Numbered from the stretch's first letter, positions 1 through 11,482 are shown. The stretch is 64,000 nt of DNA from Arachnopeziza araneosa (GCA_003988855.1 QYAI01000209.1:45140-109139); one strand, 5' to 3'. Notes: generated by a model from the sequence alone, not told the origin. A program made the numbers and translations.

Positions 1-810
1 GCACTTACTCTCGCATCGGAAGACGCTCTTGTTCAAGCTTTACAATCTCCCGCTCCATCCGCAGCGAACCTAGCCATTGCCGTAATTGGGAAAGCAGCTA
101 AAAGCCCTAGCGACACAGCCATACTCTCAACTATGAAAGAGCTGGTTGGAACCCTTTTGCGAACTTGGCTCAGTACCCCACATGTTGGAGTTGGGGAGAA
201 CGCTACACAAGCTTTGGGAGATTTGCTCGAAGTTGATTGTGGGCGGAGAATCGCTGCTGGAATCGACACTGAAATGGGAGCCCTGCGAATATCAGCGGGT
301 ATGCCACCAGGTCAAGGCTTGTTGTGGCGCCGCATATTCCATGACAAGCATCTATATGATTTAATATTCTCTCTTTGCAGTCCACGGACAATCGGTATGG
401 CAGAAGGGGAGCTAGATGAGAGGCAAAAGTCGTTGGCGCAAGCAAGATTATTGAGACTACTCCCTCGATTGGCCGTTCTGGATTTCTCTACGATTACGCA
501 TTCCCAGTTTCCTGATGTAGAGCAGAAGTACGGCGTCTCACAGCCTGGGTTACTATACTTCGCAACTGTGGATATGGTCAACAAAGAGGAAGACTTGCTC
601 ATGCATATTACTTTGGTTGATTCGTTTGGTGAGCTCTTAAGCTTTCTGAGCATGACCCAGCTGTCGAAACCAACTTTGGATTACCTTAAAGCTCTGGTAA
701 CGAAGCTCGCTACCGAGGACGCATCCCTTCGAAGCTCTCTTGAAGCTACAGCCACGAACCCTAACACTCTGCCTGAATTAGTCGAACTTTTGAACATACT
801 GAATGACTAA
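1..810 (+). CDS. HSM3: HSM3/PSMD5-like proteasome assembly chaperone, 3' part
   Basis: The reading frame is open from the first base of the window to a TAA at 808-810, so the 5' end lies outside. About 269 C-terminal residues are visible and no intron is needed. The sequence is almost wholly alpha-helical, with Leu-rich blocks such as RLLRLLPRLAVLDFS and LLMHITLVDSFGELLSFLS, as in armadillo/HEAT-type repeats. This matches the fungal HSM3 family, the counterpart of human PSMD5/S5b. Known members chaperone base assembly of the 26S proteasome by binding the Rpt1 C-terminus; yeast HSM3 was first named for a mismatch-repair phenotype. The call rests on recalled family similarity, not a search. Another HEAT-repeat protein is possible. 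Confidence 0.6.
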   Translation, partial: ALTLASEDALVQALQSPAPSAANLAIAVIGKAAKSPSDTAILSTMKELVGTLLRTWLSTPHVGVGENATQALGDLLEVDCGRRIAAGIDTEMGALRISAGMPPGQGLLWRRIFHDKHLYDLIFSLCSPRTIGMAEGELDERQKSLAQARLLRLLPRLAVLDFSTITHSQFPDVEQKYGVSQPGLLYFATVDMVNKEEDLLMHITLVDSFGELLSFLSMTQLSKPTLDYLKALVTKLATEDASLRSSLEATATNPNTLPELVELLNILND

Positions 811-2307
811 AGCTGATCACTGTATTGCATTGATCAAATTCCACTCCTAGCTCTCAAATCATGGCCACGCGGATGGCGGCGCTACTACTGCCGCTTGACG
901 TCTCAGAGACTAGACTACTAGAGGAGATTCGTGGGGTATGCGCCGTTTCCAAGGTGAAATCGCTAGCTCTCCTGGGTAATTGACCAGTCTTTGCTATTTA
1001 GATCATGTCAAACTGACCACCTATGAGTTGTTGGGCCAGACTACAGTGACGCCACAACATGAGTCATAGTAATTCAAGAAATTTCTTACAGATCTTGTTC
1101 TAAAAGCTCTACCGTTTTGATTTTTATTAATCTATTACCTCGTGTTCAGCGTCTGCTTTGAGATGTATAGAAGAAGCAATAATCAGCATGGGACCTAGCC
1201 ATGCTAGAGTTGCCCGGTTGCAACGGAGCAATGTAAAGTCATGATGTTAGCGTTCAACGTGAATCCACAAATTCACGTACAAGTGTAGCGTACCCCTCGG
1301 AGTAAACACCTGGGTAGGTCAAGGCCGTCCTACATCCTTGAGTGAAGTTTGCATTAACTTCAGCAACCAGTCACCCCGTTTTGAAGTATCAAAATTTTTA
1401 CTTCTTGTCACCAAGTGTCAGAGAGAGTATTCAAGAAGAAAACTGTACTAGAATTAATCCAACTGCTCTTGGTCTATGAGTTGTTGTTTGGTGTCAATGT
1501 GTGGAAATGGGCGTGCTCTACAAAACGGCCCTCTTCCGGGTAAGTAAAGAACATGTATATGTCGGGCGCCATGAGATCCAATGATGCTAAATTGAGACAC
1601 GCAACGTTTGCACCGTCGTCGGGGATGTGGCCTAAACTGCCCTTGATGACAGAAGCTTGTTCGATGGATTGGTCTTGGTTGGATATCGGGCTCGTATTCA
1701 CCCCATCCACCCCAGGTTCTTGCACGTGACTCATCTGTAGTGGGCTGACCGAGTAGGCGTTATGCAACATGTCGGTTGTTGACTTCCTTGGTGGAATCCT
1801 TTCAATTGAAATTACAAACCCAACACGACAACAATATTACCAACACGAAGGCCACAGCGCAGAGAGATTTGTTTCTTTGGCGGATAATTTGAATTCTCGT
1901 AGAGAGGGATTTAGCCTCATTCGAGATGCTGCTCATCGCGCGGATCTTTGAGAATGCAGACTGAAGAGCCAGAAGAGTCTGCGACCAGGAAATGCCATCC
2001 CAGGATCGATCCATCCCTGCGAGAATGGAGTGTGCTGGAGTGTGCTGGATGGATCCTGATTGGATGGTGCCGACCAGGAAAAGATGCGCATCGGGTTTAG
2101 CTTCAGGTACCAGAATACCAAAGCGCCTCACGCCCCTTTCTCACCCAACTCGACCCCATTTCTGTTTTGCCCAATTTCAGCAAACCAATCACGGCGTAAA
2201 CGGGAGGGTTAGAAGGATCACACAAGGAGCGCCTGCCATACGAGCTGACGATGACGGTATGGGATCTTGTGAAGATGCAAATACTGTACGGTCTATCCAC
2301 GGGATGG

Positions 2308-2341
2308 TGAGAGAGAGAGGGAGAGAGAGAGAGAGAGAGGA
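2308..2341. repeat. GA-rich microsatellite
   Basis: A run of GA dinucleotides broken by two GGG interruptions, about 34 bp long, in the intergenic region about 700 bp before the chitinase start. Confidence 0.9.
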
Positions 2342-3014
2342 GCGGGAAAGAAGTGCGATTTCTGCCAAAGAACACCCAAGAAAATGTCCGACTCGACATG
2401 GAAAGACTGTGTGGCTCGATCTTACGTCAACAGGGACGATGAGATGCTCCACTGGGCGGTCGGAAGTATTAGCCACGGCCCCTTTTGGCGTGAACTCCTG
2501 CTATTTGAAGGTAAGCTTAAGCTTGCCGCAAAAGATGCCTCGTTTATTTTCGTCCCAAGACCCGCCGTGGCATTCTTAGGCTCTTCCAGATTGGTCCAGT
2601 GGGGACCAGGGCGGCGAAAGTAATCTCGGGCTTGCTGTGCCTCAGCAGAAACAACCCCCAGACCAGCCCAGCAACGTCTTAAACGAGTCCTATCGTGACC
2701 TTCTCCATGCGACTGCCATTGTCGCTTGCGCCGAAAAGAGGCGTCGGCATGATGTGAGCCAGGCACAGCGGCCATGGCTTGATGGCTGCTTCAGGATCAC
2801 GCCAATCTCTGCATCTGGCCGCCGCCTTTTAGGGATGCCTTCCCCTCTGCCCTACGTCGGTCTTCCTCTCCTCCTCTCCTTCTCTCCTCTACCGGCCTCA
2901 TCAACCTCTCTCGCGGTGTGCTCCTTGCTTTGCAAACTTTTGTTTGCGTCCTTTCGTTGACGATCGAGTCACATACAATCTTTACCGGCTTCGGCCACTC
3001 CACAGTCATTTGCG

Positions 3015-3023
3015 TATAAATAA
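3015..3023 (+). promoter_or_regulatory. TATA-like box of the chitinase gene
   Basis: TATAAATAA lies 18-26 bp before the chosen chitinase ATG. This is close for a TATA box, so either the leader is very short or the element is accidental. Confidence 0.35.
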
Positions 3024-3040
3024 TATTCCCGCCTTTCATA

Positions 3041-6000
3041 ATGCTTTCCTCTAGATACTCCGCTGCCGCTGCAGCCCTCTTCTCTTTAATTGCTCCCATC
3101 GAGGCTGTCTACGATTCCACCTCGCACAAAAACTTGGCCATGTACTATGTATGTGAAGATGTGTAAAGGAGGTGTGGAGCTCCCTTTAACTGACTCGGGA
3201 ATAGGGTCAAGGCAGTAATCAGCTTGGTCTAGCAAGCTACTGTGACGCTGCAGAAGTCGACATCATCCCGATTGGTTTCATTAACCTTTTCCCAGCCCAA
3301 GCAGATGGACTAGTACAGGAGAACTTTGGCACCAATTGTTGGGGTGGGGAGTATTATACTGGAGCCGACAACAAACCATCTCCCCTCTTCGTGAGATGTC
3401 CTCAGCTCCAAGAAGACATCTACTACTGCCAGACCAAGACCAACAAGAAAATCTTGCTCTCTTTGGGAGGCGACTCACCTGGATACCAGGTTACTGGTCA
3501 CGACGAAGGTGTTGCTCTGGCCGAGTTCTTATGGGGTGCATACGGACCTTACAATCAGACCTGGGTTGATCTTGGTGGCGTTCGCCCTCTCGACCGTGGT
3601 CTGTACAACACCGATTCATCCATGACGATTGACATTGACGGCTTCGATTTCGATATCGAGCTTAAACCAACTGATGGAGGAATCGGCTACATTGCCGCCA
3701 TCAACAGACTTCGCGAGCTTTTCGCAACGACAACCAAGAAATACATCATCTCAGGTGCTCCTCAATGTCCTCTTCCCGAACAGAACATGGGTACCACGAT
3801 CTCAGGTGCTCAGTTTGATGTACTCTGGGTTCAGTTCTACAACAACGATGCGTTTGGATGTAGTGCTCGCGAGTGGATCACTCAAAATCCATCCCATACC
3901 AGTGGAGTTGCCAACCCCAGTGGTTTCAACTATGATGATTGGACCGCGTTCCTCAAGACTGGCAACAGCAGTGCCGCTAAGCTTTATATTGGTTTACCCT
4001 CTGCGACTACAGAGGCTGCGGCCGATGACTATCTCACCTCAACCGAGGCTCAGAGCTTGATCTCCTACTACCAAGGCAATTCCAACTTTGGCGGTGTCAT
4101 GTTGTGGGAGGCTACCGGCGCAACTCAGAACAACATGTCCACCGATGTACCAGCAACCAAGTACCAGGGTCTGAACTACTATCAAGCTATCAAGGATATC
4201 TTGGAGGGTACTGTCCCGTCTTCTTCCACTTCATCAAGCAGCCTTCCAACCTCCACCTCGGCTAGCTCGACATCTACGTCTGCTACAGTCGTTCCAACCT
4301 CCACCTCGGTTAGCTCTACATCTACTTCTGCTACAGTCGCTCCCACGCCTACTACCGTCCAGAGCGTTGGCCAATGTACATATCTCGGCTGTTATACTGA
4401 GGGCAACGGAGTTCGTGCTCTTGCGGGTGCTACGCTTGTCAATTACGATGACATGAGTGTAGAAATTTGTGCAGCCTTCTGCGTCGATTTTGACTTGTTC
4501 GGTGTTGAGTACGGTGGAGAATGTTACTGTGGTGATAGCTTTGGTGATGGAAGCAAGCCTGCATTTACTGGAGAGTGCAACATGCCTTGCGATGGCACAC
4601 CAACGGAATTCTGCGGCGCACCTAATAGATTAGACGTTTATGAGTGTGCTCCTTACTCCAGCACATCGTCGTCGTCATCGCCGTCAACCAGCTCTGCGGC
4701 ACCAAGCTCAACTTCTGCTGCTGCCAGTTCGACTTCATCAGCAGCCGCATCATCCAGCGCTGCTGCAAGCTCTTCCACTTCGTCGGCTTATCCAAGCTCA
4801 ACATCCAGTGCCGCCGCAAGCTCGTCATCCAGCGCNGCTGCAAGCTCGTCTGCAGCAGCTAGCTCAACATCCAGTGCCGCCGCAAGCTCGTCATCCAGCG
4901 CCGCTGCAAGCTCGTCTGCAGCAGCTAGCTCNNCATCCAGCGCCGCTGCAAGCTCGTCTGCAGCAGCTAGCTCAACCTCCAGCGCTGCCGCTAGTTCTTC
5001 CTCTTCCTCGTCCTATCCAAGCTCATCTGCCGCTGCATCATCAAGTGCTGCCGCAAGCTCAACTTACTCCAGCGTAGCAGCTAGCTCGACGGGATCCAGC
5101 AGCCCATTATCGAGTGCAGCAGCCAGCTCTTCAGAATCAAGCACTAGCTCGGCCAGTGGAGTTGTGACTTCCAGCTCATCAGCAGCCGTAAGCTCATCCA
5201 GCTCTTACTCAACTCTCCCACCATTCCAAAACACTACTTCCACAAGCAGTTTGTATACTTCAACTTCCACGCCTGTAACCACAAGCCCTGCCACCACAAG
5301 CCTGCCATCGAGCACTGAGTCCAGCTCTCCTACTACAACAGAGTACACTGAGTCAACGGTTTACACCACGACGACTTATACAGTGACATCTTGCGCCGCG
5401 ACAGTCACAGACTGCCCAGCGAGAGTTGGAAAGGTTACCACTGAGACCATTTCACTCTACACAACTTGGTGCCCCGTAACAGCGACTGAGACTGCCGCGG
5501 CCACCACTACGACACCAGCAGCCGCTAGCACCACGGAATACACTACTAGTACTGTTTACACCACCAAGGTCTATACGATCACCAGCTGCGCAGCAACTGT
5601 GACAAACTGCCCTGCCAGAATCGGCCAAGTGACCACCGAGGTCATCTCCTTGTACACTACCGTATGCCCTGTTACCGAGGCCACAACTACTCCATCATAT
5701 CCCGCCTCCGAAGCAGCACCAAGCTCTACCATAACCACCACATACAAATCGACCACGACCTCGTTTGTTACAGTCAACATCATCCACAGCACTGCGACCG
5801 TAGTCCCAGTACAAAGCGCTCCATATCCTACAGGGAAGAGCAAGAGCAAGAGCAAGGGAGTATTTGGCTCTGGTACCGGTTCTCTGCCAAGTGTGAGCCT
5901 CGTCATCAAGCCAGAAGCTACCAACACCGCAAAGGGCGTCACCACCGCCGTTCCCAGCAAAGCTCTCACTGCCGGAGCAAGCAGCGTCAGAGTTGGAGGT

Positions 6001-6042
6001 GCGATGCTTGCTGTTGCATTTGGAGCCGCAATGATTTTGTAA
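3041..6042 (+). CDS. GPI-anchored GH18 chitinase with WSC domain
   Basis: Two exons, 3041-3148 and 3205-6042, with a 56-bp intron (GTATGT, CTGAC branch site, TAG), give 981 residues. Residues 1-22 are a signal peptide. Residues 24-345 are a class III-type GH18 domain with the catalytic DGFDFDIE at 181-188 (acid E188), so it should hydrolyse chitin. A Cys-rich WSC domain, a putative carbohydrate binder, follows at about 427-515. Next come about 200 residues of Ser/Ala repeats, probably O-mannosylated. Two 48-residue Cys modules follow (bases 5338-5481 and 5533-5676; each contains TSCAATVT, CPAR and ISLYTT), then a hydrophobic C-terminus typical of a GPI signal. It probably remodels the cell wall. 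N bases at 4836 and 4932-4933 lie in the Ser/Ala repeat, so the repeat number there is unsure. Confidence 0.9.
4675..5115 (+). repeat. in-frame Ser/Ala coding repeat with ambiguous bases
   Basis: A degenerate coding minisatellite within the chitinase gene, built from units reading SSAAASSSAAASS. Three undetermined bases fall here, at 4836 and 4932-4933. The length of the linker in the living strain may differ from what is shown. Confidence 0.85.
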
Positions 6043-7081
6043 ACTATTAGTCTCTCGAGTTGACGATTTCTTTCACGCCGTGTTCTTGGAGGTACCATCT
6101 TGCATCTGCTGGGGAGACGGAAAAAGGGAGAGCTTAGCATTCAGGGGATGTATTATGAAACGGAATGTAAAATATATCTCTATAAATACTGAACTGTTCT
6201 TCTCACGTCTTCAAATGCCCAGTCGAATATTTTGACTCTGTTCCAGTGAGTGTTGTGCTGATCAAAAGGGTCCCCGAAAACCAGAACAAGGACAACAGCG
6301 GAAATGGAGGAGAGTGAATTCTGCATACCTGTGATTCTGTCCAGATCGCCTCCTGGTATGGCCGTGGGTGAACAACTTGGGTGGGTGGTGGAGAGGGTGG
6401 TGATTCTTACTAGGGGTATGATTGAGTATAGATTAGAGTGGATTGGGTTGGATTGAAGTGGAGTGGAGTGGAGTGGTACTTGCTTGATGTCAATGTCGAG
6501 AATAAGGAGGGGCTCTGGTTATCAGGTAGTGTGGATGTGCACGTGCGCGTGGGTTAGTGTTGAAGTCGAAAATAAGGATCGACTTTGGATTGGTGGTGTG
6601 TACGAGTAAGGTATGCTTTTGATGTTTAAGTCGAAAGCACGAACGGACTGTGATTGGTAGTAGTGTATATAGTACAAGCACTCTCTAATGTTTAAGTGGA
6701 AAGCAAGAATGCATTGAAATTGGTGGTGTGTACGAGCATATTCTCTTGATGTCTTCTGTAATGCTTTGGATACGACTGATACATGTAGAGGGATCTTTAC
6801 TACTGCATCTATACCGCCACCTTACAGCCCTACAAATGTGGGAAAATGACTTTCTACACCGCCTCAAATCCTGCAGCTAGCCACTGTTCTAGAACGAGAA
6901 TCTCGAAGTGGATTCGCTGCCGGGACTATTTCAAAGTTTCTTGATACAATGAGAATCTAAAAGTATCTCAGTGGGCTTTTTATCTCATTTTCAAGAGACT
7001 TCCCACCTGAAAAACTAAACTCATCTTGACCCTAAATTTCTTGACTGCTTCCATTTGCCTGGTTAAAAAAACCTGTCCGAC
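6043..7081. other. intergenic region carrying degenerate repeats
   Basis: No gene is supported. The region holds a short GTGGAGTGGAGTGG stretch near 6455-6475 and the tandem repeats listed at 6483-6760. It separates the chitinase from the decayed FSH/NRPS-like locus. Confidence 0.7.
6483..6760 (+). repeat. degenerate ~65-bp tandem repeats, + orientation
   Basis: At least four imperfect copies begin near 6483, 6562, 6617 and 6685, with a partial fifth at 6746. The shared core reads approximately TTGATGTTTAAGTCGAAAGC, then AAGAATGG, then GATTGGTGGTGTGTACGAG. Two related copies lie at 11600-11740 on the opposite strand, beyond the other end of the decayed FSH/NRPS-like locus. Confidence 0.75.
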
Positions 7082-7876
7082 ATGCGATTTCTCTGCCTCC
7101 ATGGCATGGGAACAAATGCAGATATATTCGAGAGTCAATTAGGCAAGTACATTTCTCAGTCCACTATAAAGATATACCGCTAATTGCTGTCCTAGCACCT
7201 CTTATAACTCGATATGGTTCTGAGCATACTCTTGATTTTGTCGATGCACCACATGAATGTCCGCCTGCACCAGGAATTTCGACGCTGTACCCTCCACCGT
7301 ATCTCGCATGGCATCTAGATTATGAACCTGATCATATTCAAGAGGCGCACGACTTCTTGAGAAGTATTATGGAAGAAGATGGACCTTATGATGGAGTTAT
7401 TGGGTTTTCACAGGGTGCTGCTCTGCTAGCTAGTTTCATATTGTGCGATGAACATGGGAGAAATGGGTAGTGCAGAAAGTCCGTTCAAGCTTGGGGTGTT
7501 TTTCAACTGTGTCATGGTATTTTTTCCCTCTGAAAATATTGGAAGCCATATCGGAAAAGAAGTTCAAGAATTAGAAGAGAAACACGCGAGATTTCTCGAA
7601 GGTCGCAACCAAACTGCTAAAGGCATCGTGGGAGGCGACATCAATCAATTATCACCCTGCAAAAATATATACGGTTTCCAGGCGGGTAGTTTTCCGACGA
7701 GGATCTCCCTCCCTACACTTCATGTACTCGGTACCGAAGATCAATTCGTGAAGTATTCACAAATTTTGGTGGATATGTGTCAAGAAGATAGAGCAGAGGT
7801 TCTAGAGTCCGCAGCAGGCCATGAGATCCCACGGAGTGAAGAGTTTCTGCAAAGATTAGGAGACATGTTCGATTGA
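7082..7876 (+). pseudogene. FSH-type serine hydrolase, frameshifted
   Basis: Exon 1 is 7082-7142 (starting MRFLCLHGMGTNADIFESQL). A 53-bp intron at 7143-7195 must use a GC-AG donor (GCAAGT) to join LAPLITRYG. The frame then runs through the nucleophile elbow GFSQGAA and the family's LYPPPY segment, but meets TAG at 7468-7470. One base of shift around 7465-7468 restores the family sequence (SPFKLGVFF, then LPTLHVLGTED with the acidic residue and GHEIPR with the catalytic His) down to the stop at 7874-7876. FSH enzymes are small alpha/beta hydrolases; some, such as LovG, release products from polyketide synthases. With the broken neighbour at 8218-11482 this looks like gene decay, though a single-base assembly error could explain this gene alone. 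Confidence 0.7.
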
Positions 7877-8217
7877 GTAGTTATGATGGCAAGTTTATCT
7901 ACCTAATTAGTGGTAGAAATGAAGGTTTTAGCGCTCGATCTTCGCTTGGGTGTCTAGCTAGAAAGTGCAACTGAAATTAAACACTTTATACCGCTAGTGC
8001 ACTTCTGTACCTCTGCCCTTGAATTATCACGTACCAATACTTCATGATGACTTGATAGGTGAAGGGCTGAACGTTGGCATCACTAGCGCACTAAAAGGCG
8101 GCAGGGCGGCAGAACAGCAAATGCCACAGGGAAAAACATCACCTATTACTTCATGGAACCGGGAAACCCGACAGAAGGGGATTTTCCCCCACGCACCAGA
8201 CCTGGCTCTATTGGTGG
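7877..8217 (+). other. spacer and eroded 5' part of the NRPS-like gene
   Basis: About 340 bp between the FSH remnant and the first sequence clearly like the NRPS-like enzyme. The normal N-terminal residues and start codon of that family should lie here, but I cannot read a convincing start in any frame. The 5' end is therefore probably eroded. Confidence 0.45.
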
Positions 8218-11200
8218 CGAATAGCTATATTTGCAAAATTTCCCGTCTCATCCACGAGTTACGAAGCTGGGCTTCAGTCAATAACTCATATCCAAGCCTT
8301 AAATGCCATCAATCATGTGGCATGGACTATTGAAGAATGTTTCGGTAAGAGCGAAAACTTCGAGACGATCGCCTACCTTGGCCCAAACGATCCTCGTTAC
8401 CATATCGCCCTGATTGCGGCTATCAAAGCGGGATACAAGGTAAGTTCCTGTTGTTCTATAAGCCCTTGAAGATTTTTCTAATACAAACCCCTATAGATAT
8501 TTCTCCCATCACCCCGAAATTCGAAATTGGCACACATCTCACTCTTGACTAGACTTGAATGTACCAAGCTCTTGTGCACAGATCCGGAAGTGCCCGCCAT
8601 TCCCTCAATTCTCGAAGATTATAAGATGCAAAAGCTTCATATCCTGTCTTTACAAGAGCTGATCAATCTTGAAAACGTCAAGGATTACCCGTATGAAAAG
8701 TCATTTGAAGAAGAGCGAGATAATCCGATATTCGTGCTACATACCTCTCGTTCCACTGGTAAATATAACCTCTCTCTTGGGGAAGTTAACCGATTTTCCT
8801 TAGGATTTCCAAAGCCGCCTACTTACAAACATGAATTCATCACTCGCATTACCAATCTAAATTTATTGTCCCCGCTGGAAGGCTTCACAGTTTTAGACGC
8901 ACGATATCGTTCTGGAAGTTTCTACATTTCACTACCCTCATTTCATGTAAGCACATATCTATACTTCTTCACCCAGAGCTGTTCATTGACTATTTACCAA
9001 ATTGCTGGGATTGGCTTCTCTCTTGTCATCCCTGCATTTTTCGGTTGCGTTCCTGTATATCCCTTGCTTAATGGACCCCCAACAATAGAGTCTTTCCTTG
9101 GTGCGCTTAAGCATGGAGATTTCGAATGGGCCTTTCTTCCTCCGGTCGTGATTGATGATCTAAGCAGAGACTCAAACTCACTAGAACTTGTAGCAACATA
9201 ACTCAAATATCTCTATTATGTGGGTGGAAGTCTACCACAAACAGCTGGCGACCTCGTTTGTGAGAAGGTACTTGTGTATCAAGCACTCGGATCAAACGAG
9301 TGCTCTATTTTCCCTCTCTTGCGGCCAAAGCTGGATCATGCACTCGCGGATTGGAACTACCTGCAGATTCATCCTTCCCTTCAAATTGAATTCCAACATC
9401 GATTTGAAGATTTATATGAGCTCGTTGTTGTCAGGAACAAAGCTTACGAGCATGTTCAACCAGCTTTCGTCCATTTTCCGGAGCTTGATCAATACGAAAC
9501 TCGGGATCTGTTTACGCCTCACCCTACCAAACCAGATTTTTGGAAACACCGAAGTAGGATAGATGAACGTGATTGTATTTATCAATGGAGAAAAGACTAA
9601 TCCTGTCTCATTTGAGGCAGAGGTAGCGAACCATCCCTTGGTGAGATCGGCACTAGTTGCAGGACAGCAGCGATTTGAAGCATCTCTGCTCCTCGAACCA
9701 GCGGATCCTAAACCCCTCGATCCGGAGAAGAAAACAGAATTCATCGAGAAGATCTGGCCTCTCATCCAAAGCGCAAACATCAAGTGTCCAGCCCACGTAA
9801 GAGTTTCAAAGTCGAAAATATCGCTAACGGAACCTGGTTCATCAATGCTTCGCGCCGGAAAAGGAACCGTTATGAGACAGGCAACATTGACCGCGTATCA
9901 AGAACGGCTGGATCATCTCTACGCAGAAGTCAAGCAAGACGGCTCCACAGCTCTTCTCGACTTGAACGATCATGTGGCAATAACTGACGCTGTCAATCAT
10001 CTCGTGAAAGATGTCACCAGTTGGGATTCTCTCGAGAACGACGCTGATTTTTTCTCGTTGGGAATGGATTCTCTGCAAGTTATCCGACTAGTCGAGAAGC
10101 TGAGGGCCAATTTTCGAGACGATTCGATTTCTCCCAGCGTCGTTTACACCAGAGCGTCAGTAAAACTACTCGCCTAGGGGCTTAGTGACGGAATAACCGA
10201 GCAAGATGGCAAGGCAGTCAACTCACAAGAGTCTCGACAACATTTGATTGCTGAGTATCAGTCTAAATATGAGAAGAGTATTGAATCATTAGCCTCAGTC
10301 AAATCTGATAGGATGACAGAAAAGGGAAACTCACCTCCGGTCATTCTTCTCACAGGTTCTACGAGAGCGCTCGGGTCGTACATTCTTGACAGACTACTCC
10401 TAGACGATAAAGTGGCTTACATATACTGTCTCAATCGATCAAAGAACTCTGAATTGGTACAGGAAACCCGAAACGCCGAGAGGGCGCTTCCCGCGGACTT
10501 TCCATCCTCACGAGTCTCCTTCCTCACATGCGATCTGTCAAAGTCGAACTTCGGGTTGGACATTTCAGTCTACGAGAAATTAATTTCTACGGCAACGCAT
10601 ATTATCCACAATGCTTGGCTAGTCAACTTCAACCAGACTCTGCAATCCTTTCAACCAAGCCTGGATGGAGTCCTCAACCTGATATCTTTTTCAGTCCATG
10701 CTAAGCTATTGCCAGCGATTCTATTCATCTCATCAATAAGCTCAGCAATCAATTATCGGAACAAATCAAATACCGAGTCGGTGATACCAGAGGCTGCACT
10801 TTCCGATGACTCTTGCCCGGCAAACATGGGCTATGGAGAGAGTAAGTTTGTTGTCGAGGGAATGCTTAACTACGCCTCCTTGAAGCTCCAACTGACAACC
10901 GGAGCGGTTCGAGTGGGTCAAATTGCCGGCACAGCAAACAACCCTCGCGGTTGGAACCGCAACGAATGGCTTCCAAGCTTAGTCTTGAGTTCTCGTCACA
11001 TTGGTGCTCTGCCAGATGCGCTCGGCCCAAAAGACTCAAATTCTTCTGGGGTCATGAGCAACATAGCTTGGGTGCCCATGGACCAGCTCGCTGGAATTTT
11101 GACCGAACTTACCTTTAAATTTGGTCAAGAACAGTCCGGCCCCAGTGGCTTGCGCGTCTTTCACGCCGTGAATCCTCAGACAATCACGTGGGACAGCCTT

Positions 11201-11482
11201 CTACCTACGGTCAAGAATACTCTAGAAAACACGCTTTCACCAAGCCCTGGAAAGCCGTTCAGAGAGGTCAAGATCGTTCCTCTCCCGGAATGGATCGACC
11301 TCTTGGAAAACTCAGTGACGTCGGATATGATTGGCGAAATGATTCATCGGAATCCGGGAGTCAAACTGCTTGATTTTTATAGATCACTTGTGGCTTCAAA
11401 TGAATCTACTCCAGTTCGTTCATTCGATGTGGTCAAGACTTTGAAAGCTAGCATGTTATTTAAGGAATCTGGAAGCAATTAA
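8218..11482 (+). pseudogene. NRPS-like adenylate-forming reductase (A-T-R), inactivated
   Basis: Domain order is adenylation (about 8218-9960), carrier protein (about 9961-10180, phosphopantetheine site DFFSLGMDSLQ) and a NAD(P)-binding thioester reductase (about 10330-11480; YxxxK in MGYGESKFVVEG). Such enzymes activate an acid, load it on the carrier and reduce it to an aldehyde or alcohol. Introns at 8440-8496 and 8759-8803 splice cleanly. The gene is broken by TAA at 9199-9201, a frameshift near 9561 (before NVIVFINGEK) and TAG at 10175-10177; homologous sequence resumes after each. The adenylation loop reads TSRSTG instead of TSGSTG, and the reductase loop TGSTRALG has Arg where Gly is usual. 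A likely third intron starting at 8947 (GTAAGC) has no AG at the position that keeps the frame. No start is recognisable. Confidence 0.85.

Larger units (their letters stand above)
811..3040. other. intergenic region, no gene supported
   Basis: About 2.2 kb between the HSM3-like gene and the chitinase. A 40-codon frame at 861-980 and a 98-codon minus-strand frame at 1474-1770 show no family features, splice structure or composition that would support genes. The part next to the chitinase is pyrimidine-rich (2850-2960), as fungal promoters often are. Confidence 0.6.

Noticed and set aside
861..980. 40-codon frame just after the HSM3-like gene
   Set aside because: Too short, with no conserved feature or terminator context to support it.
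1474..1770. 98-codon minus-strand frame
   Set aside because: No recognisable features. An overlapping + strand frame begins inside it; chance is the simpler explanation.
5571..6140. 189-codon minus-strand frame overlapping the chitinase 3' end
   Set aside because: It mirrors the Thr/Ser-rich chitinase coding sequence and has no independent support.
10244..11482. The reductase part as a stand-alone functional gene
   Set aside because: The frame continues upstream through the same domain chain up to the TAG at 10175, and the frame begins at TTG rather than at a good ATG. A separate gene is possible but not supported.
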